Below, in pieces: positions 52,301-63,199 of a stretch of 64,000 bases of DNA. Positions within the stretch are counted from its first letter, which is position 1; each line of letters starts with the position of its first letter. This stretch comes from Norana najaformis (Eukaryota > Annelida > Clitellata > Crassiclitellata > Hormogastridae): assembly GCA_964023275.1 (NCBI GenBank), contig OZ029915.1, forward strand, positions 32,653,989 to 32,717,988. The letters run 5' to 3'. Under the pieces are notes generated by a model. The model was not told the origin of the DNA, made no database searches, and worked only from the letters and a program-made list of their open reading frames with translations. The position numbers were made by a program, and so were the translations under genes.

Positions 52301-52649
52301 CAGGGCCGGTTTAATCACTAGGCGGCGCCTAGAGCGGCACTTTTCTGGGGGGGGGGGCGGCAGAAAAGCTACATAAAGAAATATTTTTTTAAACATTACC
52401 GACGTTCTGCCACCATTTATGAATAAAAGAATTATACGAAAATTTAAAAATTATTAAGTGCCATATTTTTGTTTTATTTAGAAGTAATAATGATTCGTAG
52501 GTGATTATAATGAACGACGATACTAAAATAAAGATGCAGCGTTCGGCTGCATTCCTGTGTGAAGGTTATATTAACATAATATTAATCAGTTACCGCCGGT
52601 AAGTGCGACAGGTTCGCCTAGGGCGCCAAATACTCTGGCGCCGGCCCTG
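52301..52649. mobile_element. hAT-like non-autonomous element, CAGGGCCGG ends
   Basis: CAGGGCCGG at the left and CCGGCCCTG at the right are perfect 9-bp inverted ends. The flanking 8-mers CATAGTGT and TAGAGTGT match at 6 of 8 positions. 349 bp, no ORF. It contains an 11-bp G run near 52347. Confidence 0.75.
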
Positions 52650-52749
52650 TAGAGTGTAATTAACTGGAAATGTAATGCAACGTAACAATGTAATATAAAA
52701 CCTTTAACAAAACTCTGAAGAAGCGCTCATGACCCAACTGCATCGATGT

Positions 52750-52990
52750 AATCGTAATCGTAATCCCGAGATTTCTACAGCGCCCAACGAAAGCCACGTC
52801 ACGAGTACCAACTTATTCACAGGCGCTCAGTCGAAACAAAATCGATAGGCAAGTGTTCGGTTGCAGGTCAAGATCCAAGAGTCAGAGGGAGAGACAGCGT
52901 AGCAGACACGGTGGGTGATGTTTGGGATTGGAGTGGAAAGAGGGATAAGAGGAAGAAGAGGAGTCTGGATAGGATCGGTGAAAGAGGAAT
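52750..52990 (-). mobile_element. LINE 3' end, (ATTACG)n-tail family
   Basis: The plus strand begins TAATCGTAATCGTAATCCCG, AGATTTCTACAGCGCCCAAC, matching 35097-35350 over about 200 bp, including GGGAGAGACAGCGTAGCA. Confidence 0.75.
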
Positions 52991-52999
52991 GTCCCACGA

Positions 53000-54200
53000 A
53001 TGGACAGATAGGCTCATCGGCCTTTAAGTGAATGAAGAAAGCAGAAGAAGGCTGAGGATGTAATTACCGATACCGGAGTTATGTGCGTCAATTTGTATGT
53101 GCTGTATGTATCTACGCAGTCACGACTAAAGATCTGCTGACCAGGTTCCTTACCTGTATTGTTCCAGGCTAAATAACAGTACCTGTGCAAGGGGGCTGCC
53201 ACAGAAGGAAGGACGAATAGATTTAGAGCGTGATATCCTGGAGTAGAGTTGAGTTAAATCGAGGAACTCGCAGATCCCCACGGGCGTAAAAGCAAAACGA
53301 TTGCTGTCCATTTTGACCAGAACCTGATATACGTCGCCTCTTTCCTGTGCATACCAGGAAGGTGACAACCAGGGATGCTTGCTCAGTGCAGGAGGATTTT
53401 GCATTTAATGGTTTCCTCGTCTGGAAGCCAGTGCAGTGCTTCAGCGTTGAGGCATTGCGAAAAAATGTGAGTGTATGCATAATGAGACAAGAAACAGCCT
53501 CTGTCTATTTTAAGCACACACGCACACAACCAGATTGTGACCTCATTCTATGAATAAATTATATTAGTAAGCGCCTAAATACATAAAGCTATGGCGTGTC
53601 TTCCTATATTATATATGCTGATTATGTATCTAGCTATATTTACATGGAAAGAGTTTCAGACCTGTAGATCCACCTGTGATCTACCAATAGCCGTAGATCG
53701 ATGCAATGTGTGATCGACTCAGAGCAAATATAAGAGTCGAAAGCGTATAATAATTGGCATGCGCCTGTGCTAACTAAGTATAGCAGGAGATGGCTGTCTA
53801 ATGTCCATACAGGGTCTATCGATGTGATTTCGTCAGCGCCTTGGCCTGGATGCCGCGGTTATAGGTTAGCGGTGGGGTTGTGGGTGGGGTTGTGGGTGGG
53901 GGGCATGCAATTCAGGTCCCTTGACTACGTAATACGTGTGTTCTTTGTTATGCGTCAGAGGCAATCGACTGGCGCCACCTTTCGGTCGTAACCAGCGTCG
54001 CTGTCTTATGAAGAGCGTCGACAGAATTTACTCGAAACCGCGGTACTCTGCATGCCACCCACACCGGTTGCGTTGCCTCTGACTGACTCAGTTGGCTTGG
54101 TGGTCCTGGTGGAATGTCTACTGCCTCAGATGTAATGTAAACGAAAGGACAACGGGTGATACCAACCGATGCATGGAATTCGTGCAAATTGGATTAGAAA
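53000..54200. other. Non-coding spacer
   Basis: No gene; a short GTGGGGTTGTGGGTGGGGTT direct repeat lies at 53870-53900. Confidence 0.45.
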
Positions 54201-54204
54201 TTAC

Positions 54205-54420
54205 AGAGGCGGCCTGCATGGCTCTGTGATTACGACGTGGTAAGCACGGTACAGCTAAGCATGCCGAGCATGCGTAGCACTTGGGTTGGTGACCGTTTAC
54301 AGGAGGCCAAGCCATCTGGGCCAACTCAGCCTGCCATCCTTCCAGCATTGGAAGATGAATGCCAGCGCAAGTGAGGGTGTAAAAGGCATCATATTGTTGA
54401 CCTGCCGCGGTTGTTTGTGC
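54205..54420 (+). repeat. 5S-rRNA-derived SINE or 5S pseudogene
   Basis: Contains AGCTAAGCA (54253-54261) and TAGCACTTGGGTTGGTGACC (54275-54294). These match the internal promoter region of metazoan 5S rRNA (AGCTAAGCAGGGTC... TAGTACTTGGATGGGAGACC). The 5' part (GCCTGCATGGCTCTG) is diverged and the sequence continues into unrelated DNA rather than the 5S 3' stem. This is the layout of SINE3-type elements. Confidence 0.6.
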
Positions 54421-54424
54421 GCTT

Positions 54425-55375
54425 CAGTCGAAAGATAATTAAAACCCAGCTAAGGACCAGGTTTCCGAAGAGTACCTATGGAGGCGAGTAAACGAATTGC
54501 GCTGCCTTCACCTTTTTGCCTCTCTGTCATCGATTTGGATGCCCACTGCCTCTGGTGAACGAGACTTTAGTATTCCCAGTACCCAGCACAGTTAGGACCT
54601 ATATCAGGCAAGGTTGACAGTATAACCAGTTTACTTTTCCCATTTGGCGTGTAACGTAATGGGAATAGCAATGATGCAATGTCCGGATGTAATTTGCTGG
54701 TTCGTAAATTAGTACTCGACTGTGTTCAAGGGAAGTTGCGGAGTCCATGGGTGATGTAGCATACACAGGATCAGCTGCATGTGCAGATGCGATTCATACA
54801 TTTCCTCCCAATCAACAGTATGCAGTTAGTGTGTGTAAAGCCTGCTTGTTCATGCATACATTAACCCAGTATTTATCAATAGGATTCTGATGCTTTGGTC
54901 AGCTCTCATGAAGAAGAAGTCTGTCGACCTCGAGACTCAGAACTGGGGTTGTAAGTTGGCCCCTTTTATGCGTTTGTGGTTATTCCAAATGCAGACTTTC
55001 GATTTTGAATTCTGTCAAAGTTTATCAGTGACAAGCAGCGAGAGGGATAATTTGCACAAGAATTCACGAAAATTCCCATTTGAATTTTTCAAAATCAATT
55101 TCGTTTATGATATTATATACACAAACCTGTTTTTCTTCTAGTTTTTCATTTCAAGCGCGATTTGAAAATGCCGCCCAACATTTCGACTCCGAGGCTCTAG
55201 AGAGTAAGGGGCGGTGGACGCAAGAGCTCTCGTGACATAGATTTGCATATTTTAATCTGTCACTTCATCAACGCTGGTGCCCTACTTTACGCGTGTCGTG
55301 TGTTTTGACATATCTGGCAGAGAGTCAGTATTGCTGTGACTCGTTCAAAAGATTTCGTTAGTTTTGGTCCGAAAC
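54425..55375. other. Non-coding spacer
   Basis: Complex sequence, no recognised coding exon or repeat. Confidence 0.45.
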
Positions 55376-55379
55376 AGAT

Positions 55380-55570
55380 TAGGCGATATAGCTCTTCAAA
55401 CAAATAGTTCGAGAACTGCCACTTGAGCTCCTCTCCCTCCCCCTCAGGGTTCCGCAAGCGCCTGAAGACTGCACCGATCAATCCTACTCGTTCGAGTCAG
55501 GAATTCCTCTGTTGAGTTTATCCTCTGTAAGGCGCTTTATAAATTTTAAATTACAATTACAACTCACGAT
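55380..55570 (+). mobile_element. LINE 3' end with (TTACAA)n tail
   Basis: Short RT remnant FRKRLKTAPINPTRS, then AAGGCGCTTTATAAATTTTA and AATTACAATTACAACTC. It is closest to the end at 23760. Confidence 0.55.
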
Positions 55571-55574
55571 TGTT

Positions 55575-56365
55575 AGGTCGAAAGGGAGTTTAGCCGACCA
55601 GTCTGCCTTTACACTGACTTTGACTAACCAGGACTCGATTGCGTTCTCAGTAAAATACCTCCTAAGGTATATAACTGGTAAGGAATGTAAGGAATGACCA
55701 CACGTCGATTCCAGGTTAAATACAGAGGTGCGAGGGTCGTGTGGGTCGTTTGCTTTGGCATTCACGATCAAACGACTCGGTTAACAGGGAGAGGTCTGAT
55801 CAATCAAGACGGCGACGATAATTATGAAATGTAAAACTATTTAAAATTAAACTGAGTCAATTTAACGGCTAAATTTAGACCATACATTCGTGGTAGAAAG
55901 AGGAAAACACGTTGGCTGGAATAAAAAATGTGAAAACGAAGAATAACTAATGCATAAGAATTAGTAAACACACAAGATGACATTAAAAGTATCTTGGACT
56001 CACAGCAATATCTCGCTAGACATACACGTAAGCGGCTTAAGACCTAATTGTATCGTCTTGCTTTTCCAGCCTCATGACCCACCCGCGCCTACGATGCCTG
56101 GCCTATAGTCGAAAGACCTATAAGCCAAATTAACAATGCATTACTTACTTACTTGGACCAACTGTATGCCGATCCACTTCTGCCAACCAACCGGAGGGAG
56201 GGATGGATGGATCGATATTTGTGTTGTCTGTACGTCAGCCAGTGCTGTTGACTGCAATATTATTAATTTTATTAATGTAAATATTTATAATATTTTACAC
56301 ATTGCAGGTAGCTATCATTCCGGGGGATTTGAAATAGTGTATGGAGATTTTAAAAATTAATTCAT
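55575..56365. other. Non-coding spacer
   Basis: No gene or repeat recognised. Confidence 0.45.
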
Positions 56366-56369
56366 TCTG

Positions 56370-56490
56370 CTTATTATTATTGTTTTATTATTATTATTAT
56401 TACTACTACTACTACTATTACTACCACTACCATTATTACTACTACTACTACTACTATCATTATCGTTATCGTTATCATTATTATTGTTAA
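56370..56490. repeat. (ATT)n/(ACT)n tract
   Basis: Interrupted ATT and ACT triplets ending in ATTATCGTTATCGTTATC. Confidence 0.9.
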
Positions 56491-56657
56491 GTGCACTTAA
56501 GAAGGAAATACATCGAAGAAGAAACTGCACCGTTGTCCGTCGACCCGTGCGATAGCAGAAGGGCGCAAACGAAGCAACTTGTTTCAGAAGTTTCAGAAAT
56601 GGGTGGAAGGTTCTCCGAAGGGACTTCATTAGAAAATACGTTATTACAGGGCTCTAA

Positions 56658-56703
56658 TTATATATATGTATATATATATATACACACACACATATATATA
56701 TGA
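56658..56703. repeat. (TA)n(CA)n microsatellite
   Basis: TATATATATA followed by CACACACA and TATATATA. Confidence 0.88.
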
Positions 56704-56794
56704 TGACGACGACGGTGGTGGTGGTGGTGATGGTGATAGTGAGTTGACGAATAACAAAGATTGCGATAATCGAGAATGTGAAAGTTAAAACGAT

Positions 56795-56912
56795 ACAGAC
56801 AGACACACAGACAGACAGACAGACACACACACAGACAAACACACAGACTAAGAGAGGGAGGTAGGGAGGGAGGGAGGGAGGGAGGGAGAGGGTGAGGAGG
56901 AGGAGGAAGAAT
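56795..56912. repeat. (CAGA)n then (GGGA)n tracts
   Basis: CAGACAGACAGACACACACA followed by six GGGA/GGAG units; imperfect. Confidence 0.88.
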
Positions 56913-57199
56913 AGTGACAATGATCTGTGGAAGTTGTTTCATCGTTTCGTCAGCCGTGACAATCATACTAAACCTCCCTCACGTTCGATGACCTGCTTTC
57001 AAGCGCCTCCATGGCAACCATCGACTCGCCAACACTGCCTGCGCTTATTCGGCGAAGGGCCTGCAGGGCTGGAGACGCAAAAGCGCCTCTTCCCCCATAC
57101 AGTTCTCTGCTACCCTCCGCCCGGCCATCCGCGACCGATGCTTAGCAGAGCAGCAGGTGCGATCATTATTATGACCGAAAAATCATTTCCAGGGAATGA

Positions 57200-57400
57200 G
57201 GGTCAATAAAAGGCGGAGCTACGAGCTGAAACCTGATTGGTCGGCCTCGTCCCGGCCGCCATTGGCCCAGGGCTTCCCTCGGAGTCTCTCCCTCCCTTCC
57301 TCCCTCCCTCCCTCCCTCCTTCCGCGGCGGCGGCGTGCTTATATGAGCGGCTGCTCGGCGAAGACAGCGCAGACGCACAGACGCGAGACGTGCGAGAGGT
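57200..57400 (+). promoter_or_regulatory. SoxC core promoter
   Basis: Compact promoter-like stretch before SoxC. It has a TATA-like CAATAAAAGG at 57204-57213, inverted CCAAT boxes (ATTGG) at 57236-57240 and 57261-57265, the second fused to a YY1-like GCCGCCATTGG, a (CCCT)n pyrimidine tract at 57286-57320, and a second TATA-like CTTATATGAG at 57338-57347. If the latter is used, the 5'UTR is about 70 nt. Motifs are seen in the sequence; the start site is inferred. Confidence 0.6.
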
Positions 57401-57440
57401 AGATCGTTTTTTTCAAACAGAAGAAAGGAGGCAAAGCAAA

Positions 57441-58670
57441 ATGCTCCCGCAGGTCGTTAGAACGACCGACTCGGATCCGGATTTGTTCGACCAGGCCGAT
57501 GGCGGATGTGGGACGCCGGTCCTCGCGGGACGCATCCCGGTCGCCTTCGGGTCGCAGACGGTCAGCCCCGACTCGCGGACGCCTTACTCTGATGCCACGA
57601 ACTGTAAGAAGTCGGCGAACCACGTGAAGCGCCCAATGAACGCCTTCATGGTCTGGTCGCAGATCCAGCGCCGTCAGATCTCCGAGGTCCAACCGGATAT
57701 GCACAACGCCGAGATCAGCAAACGGCTCGGAAGGTACTGGAAGATGCTGACGGACGAAGAGAGACAGCCATTCGTCGAGGAGGCCGAGCGACTCAGGCAG
57801 CTACACGTTCAAGAATATCCCGACTACAAGTACCGACCGCGGAAGCGCAACCTCAACGCACGCGCAAAAGCCACTTCCGGGACCAAGGACACTTCCGCTT
57901 CCGGGTCGAAGAGCAACGTCGAACGACAGATATCGGCGGGCGGTGGAAAAGCAACGCAAGAGGGAGCAGTGGAGGAGAAAGCGACCGTGGCAGCTAACAA
58001 CACAAGATTCAGGGACGGACTAAAAACGAGTAAGTTCAGCCTTCTACCTGGGGGTGGTAGTCAGCAAACCCCGCTGGCTCCGGCGATTGCCAAGGTCCCA
58101 TCGAGCCCCAACACGCCCCACTCACCGGCAACCCCCGAGAGTGCCAGTTTCTACCCCGATGACGTCTGTACGGCGTTCACGGGTCAGGGTTTCCATAGCA
58201 ACCCAACACTGGACTTCAAACACGAACCGGTATACCCAGCTGTGTCGTCGCCCTACCAGGGTCCGTTCCCACACCCCGTTGGTGTGGTCACTGCGTCGCC
58301 TTTCGACTCGCCAATGTGCCAAGAATCGCCGCCCGTCGCTCGGGATTCGAACCCATCACCTCTGGCCGACCTGGACTCGATCCCGATGGACCTCGACTTC
58401 CTCCACCTTCCAACCAGTTGGCAGTGGGAGCTGTACAACTTCGATCTGGGTCGCCTTACTGAGAACGACCTGTCGGCCCTTGACTGCCCGTCATCAATCG
58501 TCCAACAGCCCCCTCCACTCTCTTCCACCACGGACTTCACCCATCCACCCCTCGCCGCGCCCTCATACATGCCGAATTTCGGCACTTTCGACTTTTCATC
58601 GCCCGACGTCAAAGAACTGTTCACGAGCGGTTGGCTAGATCCGAACCCCGAACCATCGGCCATGAGTTAA
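57441..58670 (+). CDS. SoxC: SoxC (Sox4/11/12 class) HMG-box transcription factor
   Basis: Intronless, 409 aa. Start is the first in-frame ATG (AGCAAAATG); the frame is open further upstream but has no other Met. HMG box at residues 61-139: [22 protein letters not shown], then EAERLR and [11 protein letters not shown]. The phrase [13 protein letters not shown] is characteristic of SoxC. A basic Ser/Lys-rich linker and a Pro/Ser-rich middle follow. The last 33 residues contain [17 protein letters not shown], matching the short C-terminal activation helix of vertebrate Sox4/11/12 (F-x-x-P-E-V-x-E-M-x-x-x-x-W-L). Family knowledge: nuclear minor-groove DNA-binding activator of neuronal and progenitor differentiation. 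Single-exon structure is usual for this class. Some HMG positions differ from the vertebrate proteins (QIQRRQI for KIERRKI). Codons are distinctly GC-rich against AT-rich surroundings. Confidence 0.97.
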   Translation: MLPQVVRTTDSDPDLFDQADGGCGTPVLAGRIPVAFGSQTVSPDSRTPYSDATNCKKSANHVKRPMNAFMVWSQIQRRQISEVQPDMHNAEISKRLGRYWKMLTDEERQPFVEEAERLRQLHVQEYPDYKYRPRKRNLNARAKATSGTKDTSASGSKSNVERQISAGGGKATQEGAVEEKATVAANNTRFRDGLKTSKFSLLPGGGSQQTPLAPAIAKVPSSPNTPHSPATPESASFYPDDVCTAFTGQGFHSNPTLDFKHEPVYPAVSSPYQGPFPHPVGVVTASPFDSPMCQESPPVARDSNPSPLADLDSIPMDLDFLHLPTSWQWELYNFDLGRLTENDLSALDCPSSIVQQPPPLSSTTDFTHPPLAAPSYMPNFGTFDFSSPDVKELFTSGWLDPNPEPSAMS

Positions 58671-59490
58671 CCCGAAGTTCGACCATTACAACAATAATTA
58701 CTCCAATTGACGACAGCTAGATTCGTCTGCGCGCCCAAGGGCCTCGAGACTGGTACTCTGCTCAGGACTACTAATCACTAGCCGCGTACACCGAAAGACT
58801 CAAATATTTTGTTCCGTTATATTTTTCTACCACGCAACCTCGGAAGACAGTGTTGAGTTACCAACATATCGAAAATCGACTGATATAGTGTTAATCAACT
58901 TTTTTATTTTCATATTTTGTTTATAATGTTTGCGATTTGATGAGATTTTGTACAACAACGGTGACATTTAGATGACATTTGTAATTTTAAAATGACATTT
59001 AGATGACATTTGCATTTAAATGACGTTCACAAAGGCCAATGCAATAAGGTATTCAGCTTTTTTGCTTCTGTTGTGTTAGATGAGTTCCTACTCAGTTTAC
59101 AGTGTATTGCGTTGCAGTAAGTAGCTTTGTCAATTGTGTTTTGGGTCTGAATATTTTACAGTTTGTTATTTCAACCTGAAATCTGAAGTACAGAATGGAA
59201 CAAATTTATGACCACATAGTAATCTGTACAATTATCAACTGCTGTCTACGTTTTGCTGACTTACATGCATGTGGCAGTCTCCGTGTGTTTAATGTATGTA
59301 TGTATGAACGTATGAATGTATGTATGGACATTATGTGTATATATGTATGTATGCATATATCTATGTAACCAGAATTTCTGTTAAAAGCAACCATGCTAAG
59401 TAAGACCTCAGTCCTTCTGTGTCCCAGAAACAATTTTTGTATATTGCATTTTGATGTTTGTTGGAAACAATAAATAAAATGTATGTATGT
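58671..59490 (+). other. SoxC 3'UTR with tandem poly(A) signals
   Basis: AT-rich trailer ending at overlapping AATAAA hexamers at 59469-59474 and 59473-59478, about 0.8 kb after the stop. It contains a diverged ATGACATTT(A/G) repeat at 58970-59020 and (ATGT)-rich stretches near 59300-59360. Confidence 0.55.
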
Positions 59491-59504
59491 GTGTATAAAT
59501 GATT

Positions 59505-59572
59505 GTTTGTATGTATGTATGTATGTATGTATGTATGTATGTATGTATGTATGTATGCATATATGTATGTAA
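59505..59572. repeat. (ATGT)n microsatellite after SoxC
   Basis: About 14 units just past the SoxC poly(A) signals. Confidence 0.95.
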
Positions 59573-59574
59573 GA

Positions 59575-60730
59575 GGCCTATGTTTGTGAGTTTTGGATGC
59601 AATCTATAATTTAAAATTTCATTTAAGTGACTAATTTAGTTGACACTCTGAGACATGCAACCCGTAATTTATGTTATTTTATTGCAGTCTGTTCTATTAA
59701 TATTATAATTTTATAAGCTTATGTATTTATATAATATATGCATTTCAGTTTTGCAATAAGCTACTTTAAAACAGTTACCGTGTGGTTGATTGTTAGTGGT
59801 AGTTATTATATTCAATACAAACTGATTACGAATATAAATTATGCTGCACGCGATGACTGCTCATGAATATTGAAATAACAAGTATGAATATTCAAAATTT
59901 TTAAATGTTTCTCCGCAGCCAATCAGCACGCAGGAGTCGTAAACGAGAGCAACTCGTTCTAGGTCGGCGTTTATGAGTTTGGCGGGCTTTTATGACCTCG
60001 TTTGGCTACCGTATGTTTACACAAATTGCTTCATATCTACGGGTCGCGCTCCTGGCGCTGCGGTGCAGTTAGAGAAGAGGGGAGATTGGCTGTGGCGCAG
60101 CAGCGAGAAATTTTAAAGTTTATTAATTCCATCTGCCAACATCTGGTGCCTTATTATCCGGAAACGTATGATGTATACATGCGCATATTTATGTAAAGGT
60201 GAAGTCTAATGCCATTTAGGGTGCAGAAGGTGTGAAATGAAATGGGTATAGTTAGTAAAACTTTGACTGTGGGCGAGATGAGAGGTATCTTGACAGATAA
60301 TCGGCAGAATCGACTGTCGTATATAATTTTATTGAAGTACATCGAACTCATACCCCCCGTTTTCGGGCTAAAATCAGCGTGGGGCAGAATTTATGAATTT
60401 CCCTGCCCAGGTTCACCGCCCGTACAGTTCGCACAGTACACGTTTTCTTACAAGAGGACAGAAAGGTAGAAACTTACCTCACTGACAGACCATTCTGCAT
60501 CGGGAAGCATTTACTTCCAGCCATTAAGTTCCTGTCCCTACGGAGGCTTTCTACCACAGCTTCCCTTCACAGTTCACAAGTTGATCTGGACGGATGTAAG
60601 GATTTTGCATAGATGTTCCGATTCCGTTGGATGGACGGATAGGATGGAGCGCTTATATTCATGCATCTGACTTGCCTAGCATTCCCGCGAGCGATGTGAG
60701 CGTGGCGGGAATCTTTGGAATGGAAACTAT
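59575..60730. other. SoxC 3' flank, non-coding
   Basis: AT-rich, then GC-richer from 59900. It contains GAATATTCA-type words (59888-59897), a CCAAT box (59919-59924) and TTTATGAG/TTTTATGAC Cdx/Hox-like words (59971-59996). Possible cis-regulatory DNA, not proven. Confidence 0.35.
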
Positions 60731-60734
60731 TCCG

Positions 60735-60780
60735 AGTCTGTTAATTAAGCCTTCTAATTAATTCGGTTCAAAGGACTCGG
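60735..60780. promoter_or_regulatory. Candidate TCF and homeodomain sites 3' of SoxC
   Basis: GTTAATTAAG and CTAATTAATTC followed by GTTCAAAGG, a TCF/LEF-like site, all within 40 bp. No conservation data available. Confidence 0.25.
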
Positions 60781-60844
60781 GAATGATTGCGTTTGAATCC
60801 CCACTGAGACGCGGTCAAGCCTATACATTGAGACCTACTGCAGT

Positions 60845-60845
<1 letters not shown>

Positions 60846-60890
<45 letters not shown>
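60846..60890. repeat. (TA)n microsatellite
   Basis: About 22 perfect TA units. Confidence 0.97.
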
Positions 60891-60893
<3 letters not shown>

Positions 60894-61379
60894 TATGCAT
60901 ATTGATATATGTGTACAATATATATTTATATTACTATTGGCCGTTAGAAGACTGGCACTTAAAGAAACCAAGTCTTTATAACATGACATATGTAGAAGTC
61001 ATTGTGAAACGTAAAATATATGAAACGTCTTCTTTTGAACGGCCTCGGTTGGCGGAAGTGATTGAACCAACGCCACTCCTATAGATCTATTCACAAACAT
61101 CAATAACGGTCATAGGTAATTCGTAAAACTAAGCCAGATGTACTGAAAATGATATCAGACCATACGTGTATTTAGCAGATTACAGCCACCTTCTTAGGTT
61201 CAATAGCCTCTATCCTGTAGATAAGTTACGTATGTAACATGTGTGGTTACTTATAAGCAGAGCTGTTCAGCCTAGGCAACGTCTGTGGTATACGCAACTT
61301 CGGCTACAGCTACATTCTGAACGATTCACGTATGTGTCAAAATAGAAGGTGCAATGTTAAATCTGCGTACGGCATCTAC

Positions 61380-61605
61380 CGCTACTCTAAGCAAATCTGT
61401 CTGTCTCCGTCTGTCTGTCTCCATCTCAGTTTGTCTCCGTCTGTCTGTCTCCGTCTGTCTGTCTCTGCCTCTGTCTGTCTCCGCCTCCGTCTGTCTATGT
61501 CTCTGTATCTGTCTCGGTCTCTGTCTGTCACCGGCTGTCTGTCTCAGTCTGTGTCTCCGTAGCTGTCTGCTACCGTCTGTCTCGCAGTCTGTCTGTCTCT
61601 CTATA
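61380..61605. repeat. CTGTCTCCGTCTGT minisatellite
   Basis: Variable CTGT/CTCC(G/A)T units. Arg/Gln-rich and Ser/Val-rich frames over it are artefacts. Confidence 0.92.
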
Positions 61606-61830
61606 CGGCTGGGATAAACAGCTTTCACCGGCCACACCTGTCTTATGCTGTAACTGATTTCTCATCTTCACAATTCGCGCCACGCACGCAATCTCTGCCC
61701 ACACCCAACCGACTCCATTCACATCGTCTTCGAAATGTAGGTGAAACTGATTATCTGCTAACACATGTTAGAACATAATGTGCCACACAAAGATAACAAT
61801 TAAACTACTACTGCAATTACGTGTCTATAT

Positions 61831-62323
61831 CAGTGATGTGCAGTAGATAACTACAGCTTTTAACAACTAGCAGTTAAACTACTTTTTATAATTAAAAGGT
61901 AGTTAGCTACTTTTTCCTAAAGTAGTTGCAGCTAGTTGTTCAACAACAAAATTCCAATTTGTATTTAACTACTTTTTCTGCAAGAGAGGTTTTCAGTTGC
62001 ATACTTCCCAACATATCTTCAGTGTCACCAATAATTTTTCTGTAACAGTTAGCATAACTACTTACTACGTTTTACATAATTTTCCAGTTATAGAATAGTT
62101 GAACACTAATTGAAGAATGCTGCATGCTATTTAATTTTCAAGGTAAAGATTAATGATCAATTACACCTGTCACTCGGTTCTCATCTTACAGCATGAGCAA
62201 AAGTAGTTCAAAGGTAATTAACTACTTTTTACTAAAAGTAGTTACAAACTACTAGTTAAATTACTTCAACCTGTTAAAGTAGTCATAGTTAAGCTACTTT
62301 AAAGTAGTTAGAGCTCATCATTG
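61831..62323. mobile_element. hAT-like non-autonomous element with target duplication
   Basis: Left end CAGTGATGTGCAGTAGATAA, right end TAGTTAGAGCTCATCATTG (reverse complement CAATGATGAGCTC). The flanking 8-mers GTCTATAT (61823-61830) and GTCTATGG (62324-62331) are a decayed 8-bp duplication, as hAT elements make. 493 bp, AT-rich, no ORF. Confidence 0.7.
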
Positions 62324-62329
62324 GTCTAT

Positions 62330-63195
62330 GGATGCATATAGGCATTTATATATTATAAATTTAGGGCTAATGAAGCGCAACATGAGCATAAATAGCTTAA
62401 GTAATTTATGTAAGGTTTGGTCAGAATAGATTTGGGTGGCTCATAAGAAAAACATTATATATACAGAGAGAGAGACAGAGAAAGAAGGGTATGTAGGTGT
62501 GCACAACATCTTTCTAATGCTCTATCAAACTATTTGAAACACAAGACAGCCAGCGATCTGGATATATTCTTCAATCGTCGATAATTATGTCTGTTGTCTC
62601 TCTGCTCCGCGCGCCTTTTCTGAAGACTAATAGTCACGTTTTATCGCTACAACCCATAAAATTCGCCGCCAATTTTACTCATACCCTTCCCCGTCTGTTT
62701 CTCTCCCTGCCTCCCCCTGCCTTGCCCTCTCCATCCGCCCATGTTTTTCGTTCTTATACATTGGTGGTTCGGCTTCTAAACCAGCCTCGAGCAGCCGACC
62801 CTGCCTTCGTGCACACGTGGTGACCTCGATGTGACCCCGGTCGGCTTTATTTATGTGTTTTATGAACTTTTATCTGTGCGATTGGACTGGAAGCGTGTAG
62901 ATAGGAGCTGGTAATATAACGCTTGTCTATGTATACACGGACTGACGTCGGTCGGTCCCTCTAATTTGCTTCACTTGTGTAGAGATCGACAGACATCATG
63001 AGCCGAGGCGAAGAACATCAGCCATGCACGCGGCAGCGAACGCCATTTTGTCTCTGGGTGTAGAAAAATTATTGCCCTCGGTTTACAATAGCCCACATCG
63101 TTCGGCTGAATTTCTTAGATTTAAGTAAGTTATACCTACTGTATATCAATTTGCGTAATATTAGACATAAAAGGCTTGAATATTGGCCTTCACAC
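62330..63195. other. Non-coding spacer
   Basis: Includes a short (GA)n run at 62466-62483 and TTTATTTATG/TTTTATGAAC words at 62846-62870; no gene recognised. Confidence 0.4.
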
Positions 63196-63199
63196 ACCG

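Noticed and set aside
57237..57440. N-terminal extension of the SoxC frame
   Set aside because: No ATG in this part; the sequence is promoter and 5'UTR with CCAAT and TATA-like elements.
58054..58663. 194- and 136-codon frames overlapping SoxC
   Set aside because: GC-rich shadow frames of the SoxC coding sequence.
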